Below are positions 17,183-28,043 of a DNA stretch of 64,000 nt, piece by piece (position 1 is the stretch's first letter; each line of letters starts with the position of its first letter). This stretch comes from Microbacterium sp. W4I4 (GTDB taxonomy: Bacteria > Actinomycetota > Actinomycetes > Actinomycetales > Microbacteriaceae), in NCBI RefSeq assembly GCF_030816235.1, contig NZ_JAUSXT010000001.1, forward strand, positions 2,356,001-2,420,000, given 5' to 3'. Both the position numbers and the translations under genes were made by a program. The notes below the pieces were generated by a model. The model was not told the DNA's origin and searched no databases. It saw only the letters and a list, made by a program, of their open reading frames with translations.

Positions 17183-18159
17183 GCACCTGGTGGATGATCC
17201 TTGTCGCACTCGGGGTGCTGATCCTCGCGGTGGTCATCGGCATCCTGCTCGGTCTGCGCGGCCGCCGGCGCACCGAGACCGCCCCTGCGGCACTGATCTC
17301 CCGCGCCGAGCGGCTGCGCAGCCTGCCGTCGTTCCGCGCCTCGGTCCGCCGGCGCATGAGCCTGCTCGCCGGCATCCTCATCGTCGGGGGGATCGCCGTG
17401 CTGCTGGGCGGTGTGGTCGCCGCCCGCCCCATGTCGGCGAAGACGATCCATCCCGTCGACGACAGCCGCGACATCATGCTGTGCCTGGACGTGTCCGGGT
17501 CGATGTCCGATGTGGACGTCGAGGTGCTGAGCGTCTTCGAAGAGCTGCTGAAGGGCTTCGAGGGCGAGCGGATCGGGCTGACGATCTTCAACAGCTCGCC
17601 CGTGCAGGTCTTCCCGCTCACGGACGACTACCCGTTCATCAAGGAGCAGCTGAAGAACATCCGCACCAGCTTCGACTACAACAGCGAGGTCCCCGAGCAC
17701 TGGGTGGGCACCCTGAACGGGCCCGGCGCCTCGCTGATCGGCGACGGCCTCGCGGCCTGCACCATGCGCTTCGATCACCTCGACGACGACCGCAGCCGAT
17801 CGGTGATCCTCGCCACCGACAACGAGCTGTCCGGAGCCTCGATCCTGTCCGTCACCGAGGCGGCGCAGTACGCGAAATCGAAGAACGTGCGGGTGTTCGC
17901 CCTGAACCCCGTGCAGGGCAAGGACGCCGCCGTCAGCGCCGAGCTCACGAACGCCGCCCAGCTGACCGGTGGTCAGTCCTACGCGCTGCGCGACACGACG
18001 AGCGTGGCTGACATCATCACCGAGATCCAGAAGCAGGAGGCGACGGCGTTGAAGGGCCAGGCCCAGGTCGTGCTCGTCGACAGCCCGAACCTCGTCATCG
18101 CGCTGATGCTCGTCGCCATCCTCGGCTTCCTCCTCCTCGTCTGGCGGGTGCGCCTGTGA
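17173..18159 (+). CDS. VWA-domain membrane protein (BatA-like)
   Basis: 328 residues: two N-terminal membrane segments (WWMILVALGVLILAVVIGILLGL and LAGILIVGGIAVLLGGVVAA), an extracytoplasmic or cytoplasmic VWA domain and a C-terminal membrane segment (LVIALMLVAILGFLLLVW). The metal-ion site is complete: CLDVSGSMSD (DxSxS), with a later Thr in SLIGDGL and Asp in LATDNE. It is probably assembled or activated by the MoxR ATPase. It overlaps the following VWA gene by four bases. Confidence 0.9.
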   Translation: MALSTWWMILVALGVLILAVVIGILLGLRGRRRTETAPAALISRAERLRSLPSFRASVRRRMSLLAGILIVGGIAVLLGGVVAARPMSAKTIHPVDDSRDIMLCLDVSGSMSDVDVEVLSVFEELLKGFEGERIGLTIFNSSPVQVFPLTDDYPFIKEQLKNIRTSFDYNSEVPEHWVGTLNGPGASLIGDGLAACTMRFDHLDDDRSRSVILATDNELSGASILSVTEAAQYAKSKNVRVFALNPVQGKDAAVSAELTNAAQLTGGQSYALRDTTSVADIITEIQKQEATALKGQAQVVLVDSPNLVIALMLVAILGFLLLVWRVRL

Positions 18160-19229
18160 TCGTCCAGCCCGTCCTCCATCCCGTACTGCTCGTGCTGCTG
18201 TGCGCGGCACCGGCGTTCTTCGTCATCCGCGCCCTCATCCGGACTCCGCACGCCGGTGCCCCTGGCCGCCCGATCTGGGCGCTGCGCCTGGGCATGATCG
18301 TCGTCGTCTTCGCGATGCTGCTGCGCCCCGGCATCCCGGGCGGCACCTCGCAGACCCTCGCGACCGACACCGACATCGTGATCGTCGTCGACACGACGGC
18401 CAGCATCATCGCCGAGGACTGGAACGGCGACCAGCCTCGCCTGACCGGCGTGCGCGCCGACGTGCAGTCCATCGTCGACACCTACCCGGGCGCGCGGTTC
18501 TCGCTGATCAGCTTCGACGCGGCGGCGCAGCTGCGCCTGCCGCTGACGACGGATGCCACCGCGCTGATGTCCTCGCTCGACGTGATGCTCCCCGAGATCA
18601 CCGACCAGTCGCGCGGATCGTCGATCAGCATCGCGAACCGGATGCTGACCGACACCCTCCGGGCGGCGGCGAAGGCCTCACCGGATCGCAGCCGGATGGT
18701 GTTCTACCTGGGCGACGGCGAGCAGACCTCCTCCAGCGAACCGGAGTCGTTCTCCGGCGGCGCGAAGTACGTCGATGGCGGGCTCGTGCTCGGTTACGGC
18801 ACGGCCGAGGGCGGCCCGATGAAGAAGACCACGGGCCGCGCCCAGGGCTCAGACGATTCGCCCGGCGAGTACATCGAGTACCAGGGTGAGCGGGCGATGT
18901 CGGTGATCGACGAGGACCGGCTGAAGAAGATCTCCGAGCAGCTGGGAGTCGACTACCAGCACCGGACGGCGGATGCCGAGATCGCCCTGCCCGAGGCACC
19001 GAGCAGCACGACCGACTACGCGACCGCGGGAGAGGTGGGCAACGTCATCGAGCTGTACTGGATCTTGGCGCTCGCACTCATCGCACTGGTCGCCGTCGAG
19101 CTGGTGCGCGCCACCATGCTCGTCACCCGCCTGCGCGAGCTGTCCCGCCCCGCGACCGACCCTGCAGCCGTCCCTGCACCCACGCCTGCACCCGCACCCG
19201 CACCCGCGCCGGACGGAGGTGCGCGATGA
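18156..19229 (+). CDS. VWA-domain membrane protein (BatB-like)
   Basis: 357 residues with GTG start: N-terminal membrane segments, a VWA domain with VVDTTASI (DxTxS variant of the metal site), FYLGDGEQT carrying the later Asp, then a C-terminal membrane segment (VIELYWILALALIALVAVELV). A repetitive Pro/Ala tail follows, encoded by a (GCACCC)n-like run at about 19181-19216. It is the second VWA protein of the operon and the usual partner of the first. The start overlaps the previous stop (GTGA). Confidence 0.88.
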   Translation: MIVQPVLHPVLLVLLCAAPAFFVIRALIRTPHAGAPGRPIWALRLGMIVVVFAMLLRPGIPGGTSQTLATDTDIVIVVDTTASIIAEDWNGDQPRLTGVRADVQSIVDTYPGARFSLISFDAAAQLRLPLTTDATALMSSLDVMLPEITDQSRGSSISIANRMLTDTLRAAAKASPDRSRMVFYLGDGEQTSSSEPESFSGGAKYVDGGLVLGYGTAEGGPMKKTTGRAQGSDDSPGEYIEYQGERAMSVIDEDRLKKISEQLGVDYQHRTADAEIALPEAPSSTTDYATAGEVGNVIELYWILALALIALVAVELVRATMLVTRLRELSRPATDPAAVPAPTPAPAPAPAPDGGAR

Positions 19230-20041
19230 CCGACACCCGGACCGCTCCCGCTCCGGCCCGCGCCCAGAGCGACCCCACGGCGGCCTCCGCCGCGGCCGCG
19301 CTGCTGGCCGCGAACCGCCGCAGGCGCAGCATCCGCTGCTGGGTCGCGATCGGCACCCTTCCGCTGACGCTGGCCGCGCTGCTCTTCGCCGGCAAGCTGC
19401 TGAGCATGTACGCGTTCGCGCATCAGTCGATCACGTCGTTCGTGGCGGGCGGCTACGCCGAGTCCGAGTCGGCCGCCCGCGGTCAGGACGTCCTGAACTG
19501 GTTCGAGCCGTTCAAGGCGCCGTACAACATCGGCACGGCGCTCGGGGGCGCCGAGCAGCTGGCCGACGCGCGAATCGAGCTCGAGCGCGCGCTGCCGCTG
19601 GCCCAGGGCCTGGATGCCTGTCCGGTGCTGATCAACCTGTCGCTCGTGGTCGAGCGGCAGGGCGACGCGGCGCTCGTCGACGGCGATGCGGCGAAGGCGG
19701 CCGAGCTGTTCGGCGAGGCGCTGCAGATCACCGTCGACACCCCTGAGGAGTGCAGCAACCAGGATGCGCAGGACCAGTCGCCCGACCCGAACCGCGACAT
19801 GAGCGACACCCTGGATCAGAACCAGCAGCGTCAGCAGGAGAAGCAGCAGCAGAGCCAGCAGGATCCGAACCAGAGCGAGCAGCCGCAGTCCGAGGACGAT
19901 GAGCCGCAGCAGGACCAGCCCTCGCAGAGCGATCTCGACGACATCGAGGACCGGCTGAACCAGGGCGCTCAGGAGCGCGAGGAGGAGCTCGGCGGCGGCG
20001 GCGAGGGCGGCTCCGACGGCGGAACGGACAAGCCGTGGTAG
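19226..20041 (+). CDS. TPR-like membrane protein with Gln-rich tail (BatC-like)
   Basis: 271 residues. There is one membrane segment near residues 35-60 (WVAIGTLPLTLAALLFAGKLL), then a domain with TPR-like helical spacing (PYNIGTALGGAEQLADARIELERAL and NLSLVVERQGDAAL). The last ~100 residues are very rich in Gln, Ser, Asp and Glu (NQQRQQEKQQQSQQ), ending in Gly-rich sequence. Position and architecture match BatC-like proteins of moxR/bat operons. It overlaps its neighbours by 4 and 7 bases. Confidence 0.82.
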   Translation: MTDTRTAPAPARAQSDPTAASAAAALLAANRRRRSIRCWVAIGTLPLTLAALLFAGKLLSMYAFAHQSITSFVAGGYAESESAARGQDVLNWFEPFKAPYNIGTALGGAEQLADARIELERALPLAQGLDACPVLINLSLVVERQGDAALVDGDAAKAAELFGEALQITVDTPEECSNQDAQDQSPDPNRDMSDTLDQNQQRQQEKQQQSQQDPNQSEQPQSEDDEPQQDQPSQSDLDDIEDRLNQGAQEREEELGGGGEGGSDGGTDKPW

Positions 20042-21162
20042 AGCAGCAGCGCAGTCGATACATCGGCGGAGCCGAGGGCGCACCGCCCGTGCCGCCGCCC
20101 GGTGGTTACCAGGGCGCGCGGCGCGTTCCGGCGGCTCTGGATGCCGCGGCCGGCCTGCCCCTGGCATCCGGCCCGCGCTCTGGATCCGACACCGTCTCGT
20201 ACACGGCCGCGCCGGCCGAGAAGAAGTCGGTCAACACCCTCGGCCTGGTCGCCATCTCGACGGCCGTGCTGTTCGTGCTGGTGATGCTGCTGATGATGGG
20301 CGCCGGCGGCACGGATGCCCTCTACGGCGCCTCCATGCTGGTGGTGCAGTTCATCGTCATCGGCGTGATCATCGCCGCACTCGTCACCCCGCGAGGGCGG
20401 ATGCTGGGCACGATCGCCCTCGCCCTGACACTCGTCTTCAACGTGGCCACGGTCGGCGCGATGGGCGCGCTGCGCTCGGCGGCCACCCATGCGTACGACG
20501 GCACGAAGACCGAGGAGCAGAAGCACGAGCAGGGCTATCCCGGGATGAAGGGCGTCGCCAACAGCGATGTGCTGAACGGCCCCTCGTTGGAGGACGTGCA
20601 GGCCGAGGGTGACCAGTTGATGGCCGAGGTGCGCGAGCGCCTCACTGCGAGATACGGGTACACCTGGGTGCAGTCCGGCACCGTCGACATCAGCCCGGAG
20701 CGCAACGGCTACGGCGGCGAGTCGATGCTGCGCCGCTACGCCTCCACGACCTGGACCACCGAGCAGCCCGTCCAGGACATCCAGCGCAAGCGCGAGGTCA
20801 TGCGGGTGATCGACGACGTGCTCGCGGCTCGTGGCATGCCCGGTCTGTACCCGCTGAACGAGCCGGGATCGGGGATCTCCGACGACATGGTCGCCAAGCT
20901 GTACGGGTCGAGCGACCCGGCGCGCCAGCACACCTGGGAGTACTACAGCGACACCTACCCCGAGCCGCTGCGCTTCTACGCCGACGTGTACGACCTGTCG
21001 AACGACCCGACCGGGGAGTTCCGCACCCAGCGCGAGGCGGTCCAGCAGCAGTTCGGCGAACCCCTGGAGGGTCTGCAGCTGATCATCCTCGCCCGCGAGG
21101 TGCTGCCCGAGGCCGACCGTGCCGCGTACGAGGAGAAGCTCAGGGACTACCCGGGGTTCTGA
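20035..21162 (+). CDS. Membrane protein of unknown function closing the MoxR operon
   Basis: 375 residues from a GTG overlapping the previous stop. A ~65-residue Pro/Gly/Ala-rich cytoplasmic part precedes three membrane segments (LVAISTAVLFVLVMLLMM, MLVVQFIVIGVIIAALVT, TIALALTLVFNVATVGAMG). A ~230-residue hydrophilic domain follows, with repeated Tyr/Trp (YGYTWVQSGTVDIS, HTWEYYSDTYPEPLRFYADVY). I do not recognise the domain. Its coupling to the VWA/TPR genes suggests it is a further subunit or the substrate-facing part of that membrane complex. Confidence 0.8.
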   Translation: MVEQQRSRYIGGAEGAPPVPPPGGYQGARRVPAALDAAAGLPLASGPRSGSDTVSYTAAPAEKKSVNTLGLVAISTAVLFVLVMLLMMGAGGTDALYGASMLVVQFIVIGVIIAALVTPRGRMLGTIALALTLVFNVATVGAMGALRSAATHAYDGTKTEEQKHEQGYPGMKGVANSDVLNGPSLEDVQAEGDQLMAEVRERLTARYGYTWVQSGTVDISPERNGYGGESMLRRYASTTWTTEQPVQDIQRKREVMRVIDDVLAARGMPGLYPLNEPGSGISDDMVAKLYGSSDPARQHTWEYYSDTYPEPLRFYADVYDLSNDPTGEFRTQREAVQQQFGEPLEGLQLIILAREVLPEADRAAYEEKLRDYPGF

Positions 21163-21175
21163 GTCGGGTCCTGTC

Positions 21176-22711
21176 CTACGACGGGTCCTCGACCGGTTCG
21201 TGCGCGTCGCCCGGGAGCTCGGGCTCGTCGACCGCGTGCAGGTCGTCGACCGCGGGCCCCTCGAGCAGACGGCCGTCGGCGGCGAAGCGCGACCCGTGCA
21301 GCGGGCAGTCCCACGAGCGCTCGGCACTGTTCCAGGAGACGATGCCCCCGAGGTGCGTGCACACGGCCGACAGCCGGCAGGTGGTGCCGTCGACGGTGGA
21401 GACCGCGGTCGGCTCCATGTCGTAGGTGCCGGTCCGGCCCTCCCCCTCGCCCGGATCCTCGTCGGGCAGCGGGTGCAGGCCCGAGGACACCCAGCCGGAT
21501 GCCAGCCTGCCCGCCACCTCGGCGTTCGCGGCGACGCCGTGCGCGAGGTCCTGCGGCAGCGTGAAGCGGTGGTGCAGGGTCTTGGCCCAGGGGATGCTGC
21601 CGTCGAGGATGTCCGCGGTGATGCTGAGCGCCGCTGCGACGGAGTTCGTCATCCCCCACTTGTTGTAGCCGGTGGCCAGCGCGACGCGGTGATCGGTGCG
21701 CGGCATCCATCCCACGAACGGCACGAGGTTCATCGACTCGTAGTCCTGCGCCGACCAGTCATGCGTGCGCTCCGCTCCCGGGAAGCGCTCCCGGGTCCAC
21801 TGCTCCAGGTCGTCGACGAGCCGCTGCGTGTCGGGTTCGCGACCGACCGTGTGTCCATTGCCGCCGACGATCAGCCGCTCCTCGCCGTCGATCGGCGCGG
21901 TGCGCAGCGAGCGCCCCGGCGAATCGATGGAGAGATACATCCCCTGCGGCAACGCGGTGCCGGGCACACGGTAGGCCTGCGCGTAGGAGCGCGACGGCTT
22001 CACCTTGGCGAAGTAGAGGCCGCGGTCCAGGATCGGGATGCCGGTGGCCAGCACCACGGTGCCCGCGTGCACATCGCCGACGGGCGTGACCACCGTGCTC
22101 GGCTCCCCGGTGCGCACATCCTTCACGCGCACTCCCTCCACGATCACGCCGCCGTGCTGCCGCACATCGGCGGCGAGCGCGGCGAGCACGTCCATCGGAT
22201 CGAACTGCGCCTGATCGGCCAGGCGGATGCCGCCGTGGGTCTCGAACGGCAGGCCGACATCGTCCACGCGCTCCACGTCGAGTCCGGCCCGACGGCTCGC
22301 CCCGTACTCCTCATCGAGGCGAGTGCGCGCGTCCGGGGAGCTCGCATAGGTGAAGGCGTCCCGGCGCTGCACGTCCACGCCGTGCTCGTCGAGGTAGCGC
22401 AGCATCCACCGCTGGCCCTCCAGGTTGCCTTCGACGTACGCCTTCAGCACGCGACTCGAGCCGCGCGAGAGGATGCCGGAGAGCACCCCGCCCTGCAGCA
22501 GGCTGAGCTTCGCGGTGGTGTGGCCGGTCGTGACCGCGCCGATCGAGCGCGCCTCGAGCACGGCGACCGCGCACCCGGCGCGGGCGAGCAGCAGTGCGGT
22601 CATCAGCCCGGTGATGCCGGCGCCGACGATGACGACGTCGTGCTGCGCGTCGGGTTCGAAGGGGTCTGAGGGAATGCGCTCGCGCTGTTCGTCGAGCCAG
22701 AGGGAGGTCAC
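21176..22711 (-). CDS. FAD-dependent oxidoreductase with C-terminal Rieske [2Fe-2S] domain
   Basis: 511 residues. A DAO-type FAD domain (VVIVGAGITGLMTALLLARAG near the N-terminus, GHTTAKLSLLQG substrate-side motif, ATGYNKWGMTNSVAAALSITADI near its end) is fused to a Rieske domain with CTHLGG and CPLHGSRF, which supply the two Cys and two His ligands. This architecture (YhfW-like) suggests oxidation of an amine or amino acid with electron flow to the cluster; the substrate is unknown. The GTG at 22711 is chosen because GAGGAG lies 7 bases upstream. It converges with the MoxR operon, 13 bases away. Confidence 0.9.
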   Translation of the reverse strand: MTSLWLDEQRERIPSDPFEPDAQHDVVIVGAGITGLMTALLLARAGCAVAVLEARSIGAVTTGHTTAKLSLLQGGVLSGILSRGSSRVLKAYVEGNLEGQRWMLRYLDEHGVDVQRRDAFTYASSPDARTRLDEEYGASRRAGLDVERVDDVGLPFETHGGIRLADQAQFDPMDVLAALAADVRQHGGVIVEGVRVKDVRTGEPSTVVTPVGDVHAGTVVLATGIPILDRGLYFAKVKPSRSYAQAYRVPGTALPQGMYLSIDSPGRSLRTAPIDGEERLIVGGNGHTVGREPDTQRLVDDLEQWTRERFPGAERTHDWSAQDYESMNLVPFVGWMPRTDHRVALATGYNKWGMTNSVAAALSITADILDGSIPWAKTLHHRFTLPQDLAHGVAANAEVAGRLASGWVSSGLHPLPDEDPGEGEGRTGTYDMEPTAVSTVDGTTCRLSAVCTHLGGIVSWNSAERSWDCPLHGSRFAADGRLLEGPAVDDLHAVDEPELPGDAHEPVEDPS

Positions 22712-22868
22712 GATGATGCTCCTCAGGATGGGGACGGTGGCCACCAGTACACCGCAGTCGGCGCCGATCCATGGGGGCCTTGACTTCGGCGGGCATCACC
22801 GGCAGGCGGTGGCCTACGCTTGCATCTGGCCGATCGTCCGAGGCGGCACGCGAGCGAGGGAATCCGGC

Positions 22869-23810
22869 ATGGCAGACGCACAGCATGAGAGCGGCTCGCC
22901 GCTGCTCGCCATCGACGCCGGGCAGACCGGCATCAAGACGCGCCTGCTGCGCGCCGACGGCTCGGCGCACGACGACCTCTTCGCGGGTGTGCTCACCGAC
23001 CGGCCGCTGCTGACGCAGCTCACGAGCGTCGTGGAATCGGCACTGCGAAGCGCCGACGTCGCGCCGCTCACCGTCACCTTCGGGGTCTCGGGACTCACGG
23101 ATGCCGATGCCGAGGCACAGGCTCTGCTGCAGCATCCGGCCCTCGACGGCGTCGACCGCGTTGTCGTGACGCACGACTCGGTCACCTCGTTCCTCGGCGT
23201 CCTCGGCGACCAGAACGGCGCCGTCGTCGCCGCGGGAACCGGCGTCGTCACCCTCGGTGTCGGCCCCGAGCACTCCGCCCGCGTGGACGGGTGGGGCTAC
23301 ATCATGGGCGATGCCGGCAGCGGATACTGGATCGGACGCGCGGCGCTGGATGCCGTGATGCGCGCGTTCGACGGACGCGGCCCCGCCACCGCGCTGACCG
23401 CCGTCATGCAGGAGCGCTGGCCCGACCTCGAGAGCGCGTACACGCTGCTGCAGGCCTCGCACGATCGGGTGCGCACGGTGGCCTCCTTCGCCGCACCGAC
23501 GGCCGCACTCGCGGCGGCGGGCGACGAGGTGGCCGTGCGCATCTGCCGCGAAGCCGCCGGAGAGCTGGCGCTCGCCGCCACGACTGCCCTGCGGGTCACC
23601 GACGCCCCGGCCGATGCCGCCGTCGGAGCCGTCGGCGGCGTCTTCGGATCCGAGCTCATCCGCTCGGCCTTCCAGGATGCCGTACGCACCGCATGCCCGG
23701 ATGCACGATTCGTGCCGCCCATCGGCTCCGGCCTCGAGGGCGCCGTCGCGCTCGCGGGCCTCGGTGCGCAGCATCCGCTCCGCGAGCGCTTCACCGACCT
23801 GACGCGCTGA
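22869..23810 (+). CDS. BadF/BadG-type ATPase, N-acetylglucosamine kinase-like
   Basis: 313 residues of the ASKHA fold. The phosphate-1 motif LLAIDAGQTGIKTRLL is at the N-terminus, followed by VVAAGTGVVTLGVG (phosphate-2), the typical GWGYIMGDAGSGYWIGRAAL, and a C-terminal GGVFGSELI and PPIGSGLEGAVALA. Proteins of this set usually phosphorylate N-acetylglucosamine or a related sugar with ATP. The ATG at 22869 has a GAGGGAATCC stretch upstream. It diverges from the Rieske oxidoreductase and converges with the ZIP gene over a repeat-rich gap. Confidence 0.88.
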   Translation: MADAQHESGSPLLAIDAGQTGIKTRLLRADGSAHDDLFAGVLTDRPLLTQLTSVVESALRSADVAPLTVTFGVSGLTDADAEAQALLQHPALDGVDRVVVTHDSVTSFLGVLGDQNGAVVAAGTGVVTLGVGPEHSARVDGWGYIMGDAGSGYWIGRAALDAVMRAFDGRGPATALTAVMQERWPDLESAYTLLQASHDRVRTVASFAAPTAALAAAGDEVAVRICREAAGELALAATTALRVTDAPADAAVGAVGGVFGSELIRSAFQDAVRTACPDARFVPPIGSGLEGAVALAGLGAQHPLRERFTDLTR

Positions 23811-23833
23811 GGCCTGCTGGGCTGCTGGGCTCT

Positions 23834-26405
<2,572 letters not shown>

Positions 26406-26482
26406 CCCCACGTCCCACCCCAGGACGCGGGGCGCCCTCACACCTTGGCGCCTCCGTGCCCTTCCGGACCCCGATACGTTCT

Positions 26483-26549
26483 GGGGGCCGACACGCCAGA
26501 TGTCGGACGTTCTCGCTGGAATCGTCCGCAATCTGGCGTGTCGGCCCCC
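26483..26549. repeat. Nested intergenic inverted repeat (18-bp perfect arms)
   Basis: GGGGGCCGACACGCCAGA at 26483-26500 is exactly complementary to 26532-26549. Inside the loop GTCGGACG and CGTCCGC can form a second stem. Outside, CCCCGATAC (26469-26477) and GTATCCGGG (26555-26563) form a third, separated from the main stem by an internal loop. It lies between argG and the tetR-type gene, which run in the same direction. Confidence 0.85.
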
Positions 26550-26603
26550 GTTCTGTATCCGGGACGGCTGCCCTGACGGACGGATGCTGTGAGTCCGCCG
26601 TAA

Positions 26604-26629
26604 TAACTTGCACAGCAGTGTGCAAGTTA
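26604..26629. promoter_or_regulatory. Operator of the TetR-family regulator
   Basis: TAACTTGCACA at 26604-26614 and its exact complement TGTGCAAGTTA at 26619-26629, with a GCAG spacer. This is a 26-bp operator, typical of TetR dimers. It contains a TTGCAC -35 match (26608-26613) and ends 2 bases before the -10 box, so binding would block the promoter of the operon. Confidence 0.82.
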
Positions 26630-26631
26630 CT

Positions 26632-26637
26632 TATTCT
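26632..26637 (+). promoter_or_regulatory. -10 box of the tetR/ABC-like/YhgE operon
   Basis: TATTCT, 18 bases after the TTGCAC -35 and 6 bases before the ATG at 26644. GGAGG in the 6-base gap would be too close to the start to act as a normal ribosome site. Confidence 0.65.
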
Positions 26638-26643
26638 GGAGGC

Positions 26644-27258
26644 ATGACCTCCCGCACGCCCCGTGCCGACTCGCTCGCCAACCGCGCCGGCATCCTCGAC
26701 GCCGCCCGCCACGCCCTGGCGACGGACCCCCACGCCTCGGTCGACACGATCGCACGCAGCGCCGGCCTCAGCCGACGCACGCTCTACGGGCACTTCGACG
26801 ACCGCGATGCACTGATCCGCGAGCTGATCGTCACCGGCGCACAGCGCTTCAACGGCATCGCCGCATCCGTGACCGATGCCGACCCGCGCCTCGCCCTCGC
26901 CCGCCTCGCGACGCGGCTGTGGCACGAGGCCGCGCACGTGCAGGTCGCCGCCGCGATCGCGCTCGACGAAGCGCACGTCACCCAGACCGCCGAGGCCCTC
27001 GCTCCGTTGCGCAGAGCCGTCGCCCAGCTCGTGCAGCGCGGACAGGATGCCGGCAGCTTCCGCACCGACATCGCGGCACCCACGCTCGCCCGCCTCATCG
27101 AAGAGGTCGCGCGCACGGTCGTGGCGCGCGTCGACGCCTCGTCACCGTCCGCCGCAGACCTGGCCGTGCGCACCCTGCTGAGCATCGCCGGGCTCTCCTG
27201 GCGCGAGGCCGACGACCTGCTGCGCACGCACCCCGACGTGCTGGAGAGCGTCGAATGA
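26644..27258 (+). CDS. TetR-family transcriptional regulator
   Basis: 204 residues. The N-terminal helix-turn-helix reads RAGILDAARHALATDPHASV and DTIARSAGLSRRTLYGHFDDRDAL (about residues 14-60). The C-terminal helical ligand domain is unassigned. It is the first gene of an operon with a degenerate ABC ATPase and a YhgE/Pip membrane protein. A perfect 26-bp palindrome overlaps its promoter, so autorepression of the whole operon is likely. The stop overlaps the next start by four bases. Confidence 0.92.
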   Translation: MTSRTPRADSLANRAGILDAARHALATDPHASVDTIARSAGLSRRTLYGHFDDRDALIRELIVTGAQRFNGIAASVTDADPRLALARLATRLWHEAAHVQVAAAIALDEAHVTQTAEALAPLRRAVAQLVQRGQDAGSFRTDIAAPTLARLIEEVARTVVARVDASSPSAADLAVRTLLSIAGLSWREADDLLRTHPDVLESVE

Positions 27259-28043
27259 GGATCACCCTCGACAGCATCTCGAAGGGACGGCGCGGACAGG
27301 CGCTGCCCACGATGGCCCTGAGCTTCGAGACCGGCCACGCCCGGTTCGTCCGTGCCGAGACCGAGCAGCGCCCGACGGTGCTCGGTCTGATCGCATCCGG
27401 ACGGATGAAGCCCGACACGGGTCGCGTCACGATCGATGCCGAAGCGGATGCCAAGCAGCTGCGCCGCCGGATCGCCCTGGTCGACGCCCCCGAGGTCAGC
27501 GACCCGCATCCGGGAGTGACCGTCGCCGCAGTCGTGGGCGAGGAGCTCATGTTCGCCGGCCTCGCGGCGACGCCGCTGCACGCGAGTCGGTGGCTGCGCG
27601 GACTCGGGTTCTCCGACATCGCCAGCACGCCGATCGGCATGGTCGACCCGGCGGCGCGGGTGCGCATCCTGTGCGAGCTGGCCGTGCTGCGCGAGGGCGT
27701 CGAGGGCCTGGTGCTCGTCTCGCCGGATCGGCACGGCGGGCGTCCCGACGGCTGGTGGCGCATCTCCGCCGAGTTCGCCGAGCGCGGGTATGCGGTGCTG
27801 GTGATCGTAGGCGGCGCGGCCGCCGCGGTGATCGCCGGCATGCCCGAGACCCTGGGCGCCGACCATCTGTCGGATGCCACCGCGGACCCGACGGATGCCG
27901 TATCCGGACTCCGGTCCTCGCCCCCGCTCAGCTACCCGGCCCCTGCTCATTCACGCGACTCAGCAGGGGCGGCGGCGACCAGCAGGGGCGAGGACAGGCA
28001 AGAGGACACGGAGAACGACGCGGACGAGGAGGAGGCGCGATGA
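27255..28043 (+). CDS. ABC-type ATPase homologue lacking the Walker motifs
   Basis: 262 residues. The order of elements resembles an ABC ATPase: MRITLDSISKGRRG at the strand where SVSKRFG usually stands, VLGLIASGRMKPDTGRVTID like the segment after Walker A, and LRRRIALVDAPEVSDPHPGVTV like the Q-loop region. The nucleotide motifs are gone: no GxxGxGKS, no LSGGQ and no hhhhDE. The C-terminus is a 60-residue low-complexity acidic tail (EDRQEDTENDADEEE). It probably acts as a structural partner of the YhgE/Pip protein encoded next, overlapping by four bases. Confidence 0.75.
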   Translation: MRITLDSISKGRRGQALPTMALSFETGHARFVRAETEQRPTVLGLIASGRMKPDTGRVTIDAEADAKQLRRRIALVDAPEVSDPHPGVTVAAVVGEELMFAGLAATPLHASRWLRGLGFSDIASTPIGMVDPAARVRILCELAVLREGVEGLVLVSPDRHGGRPDGWWRISAEFAERGYAVLVIVGGAAAAVIAGMPETLGADHLSDATADPTDAVSGLRSSPPLSYPAPAHSRDSAGAAATSRGEDRQEDTENDADEEEAR

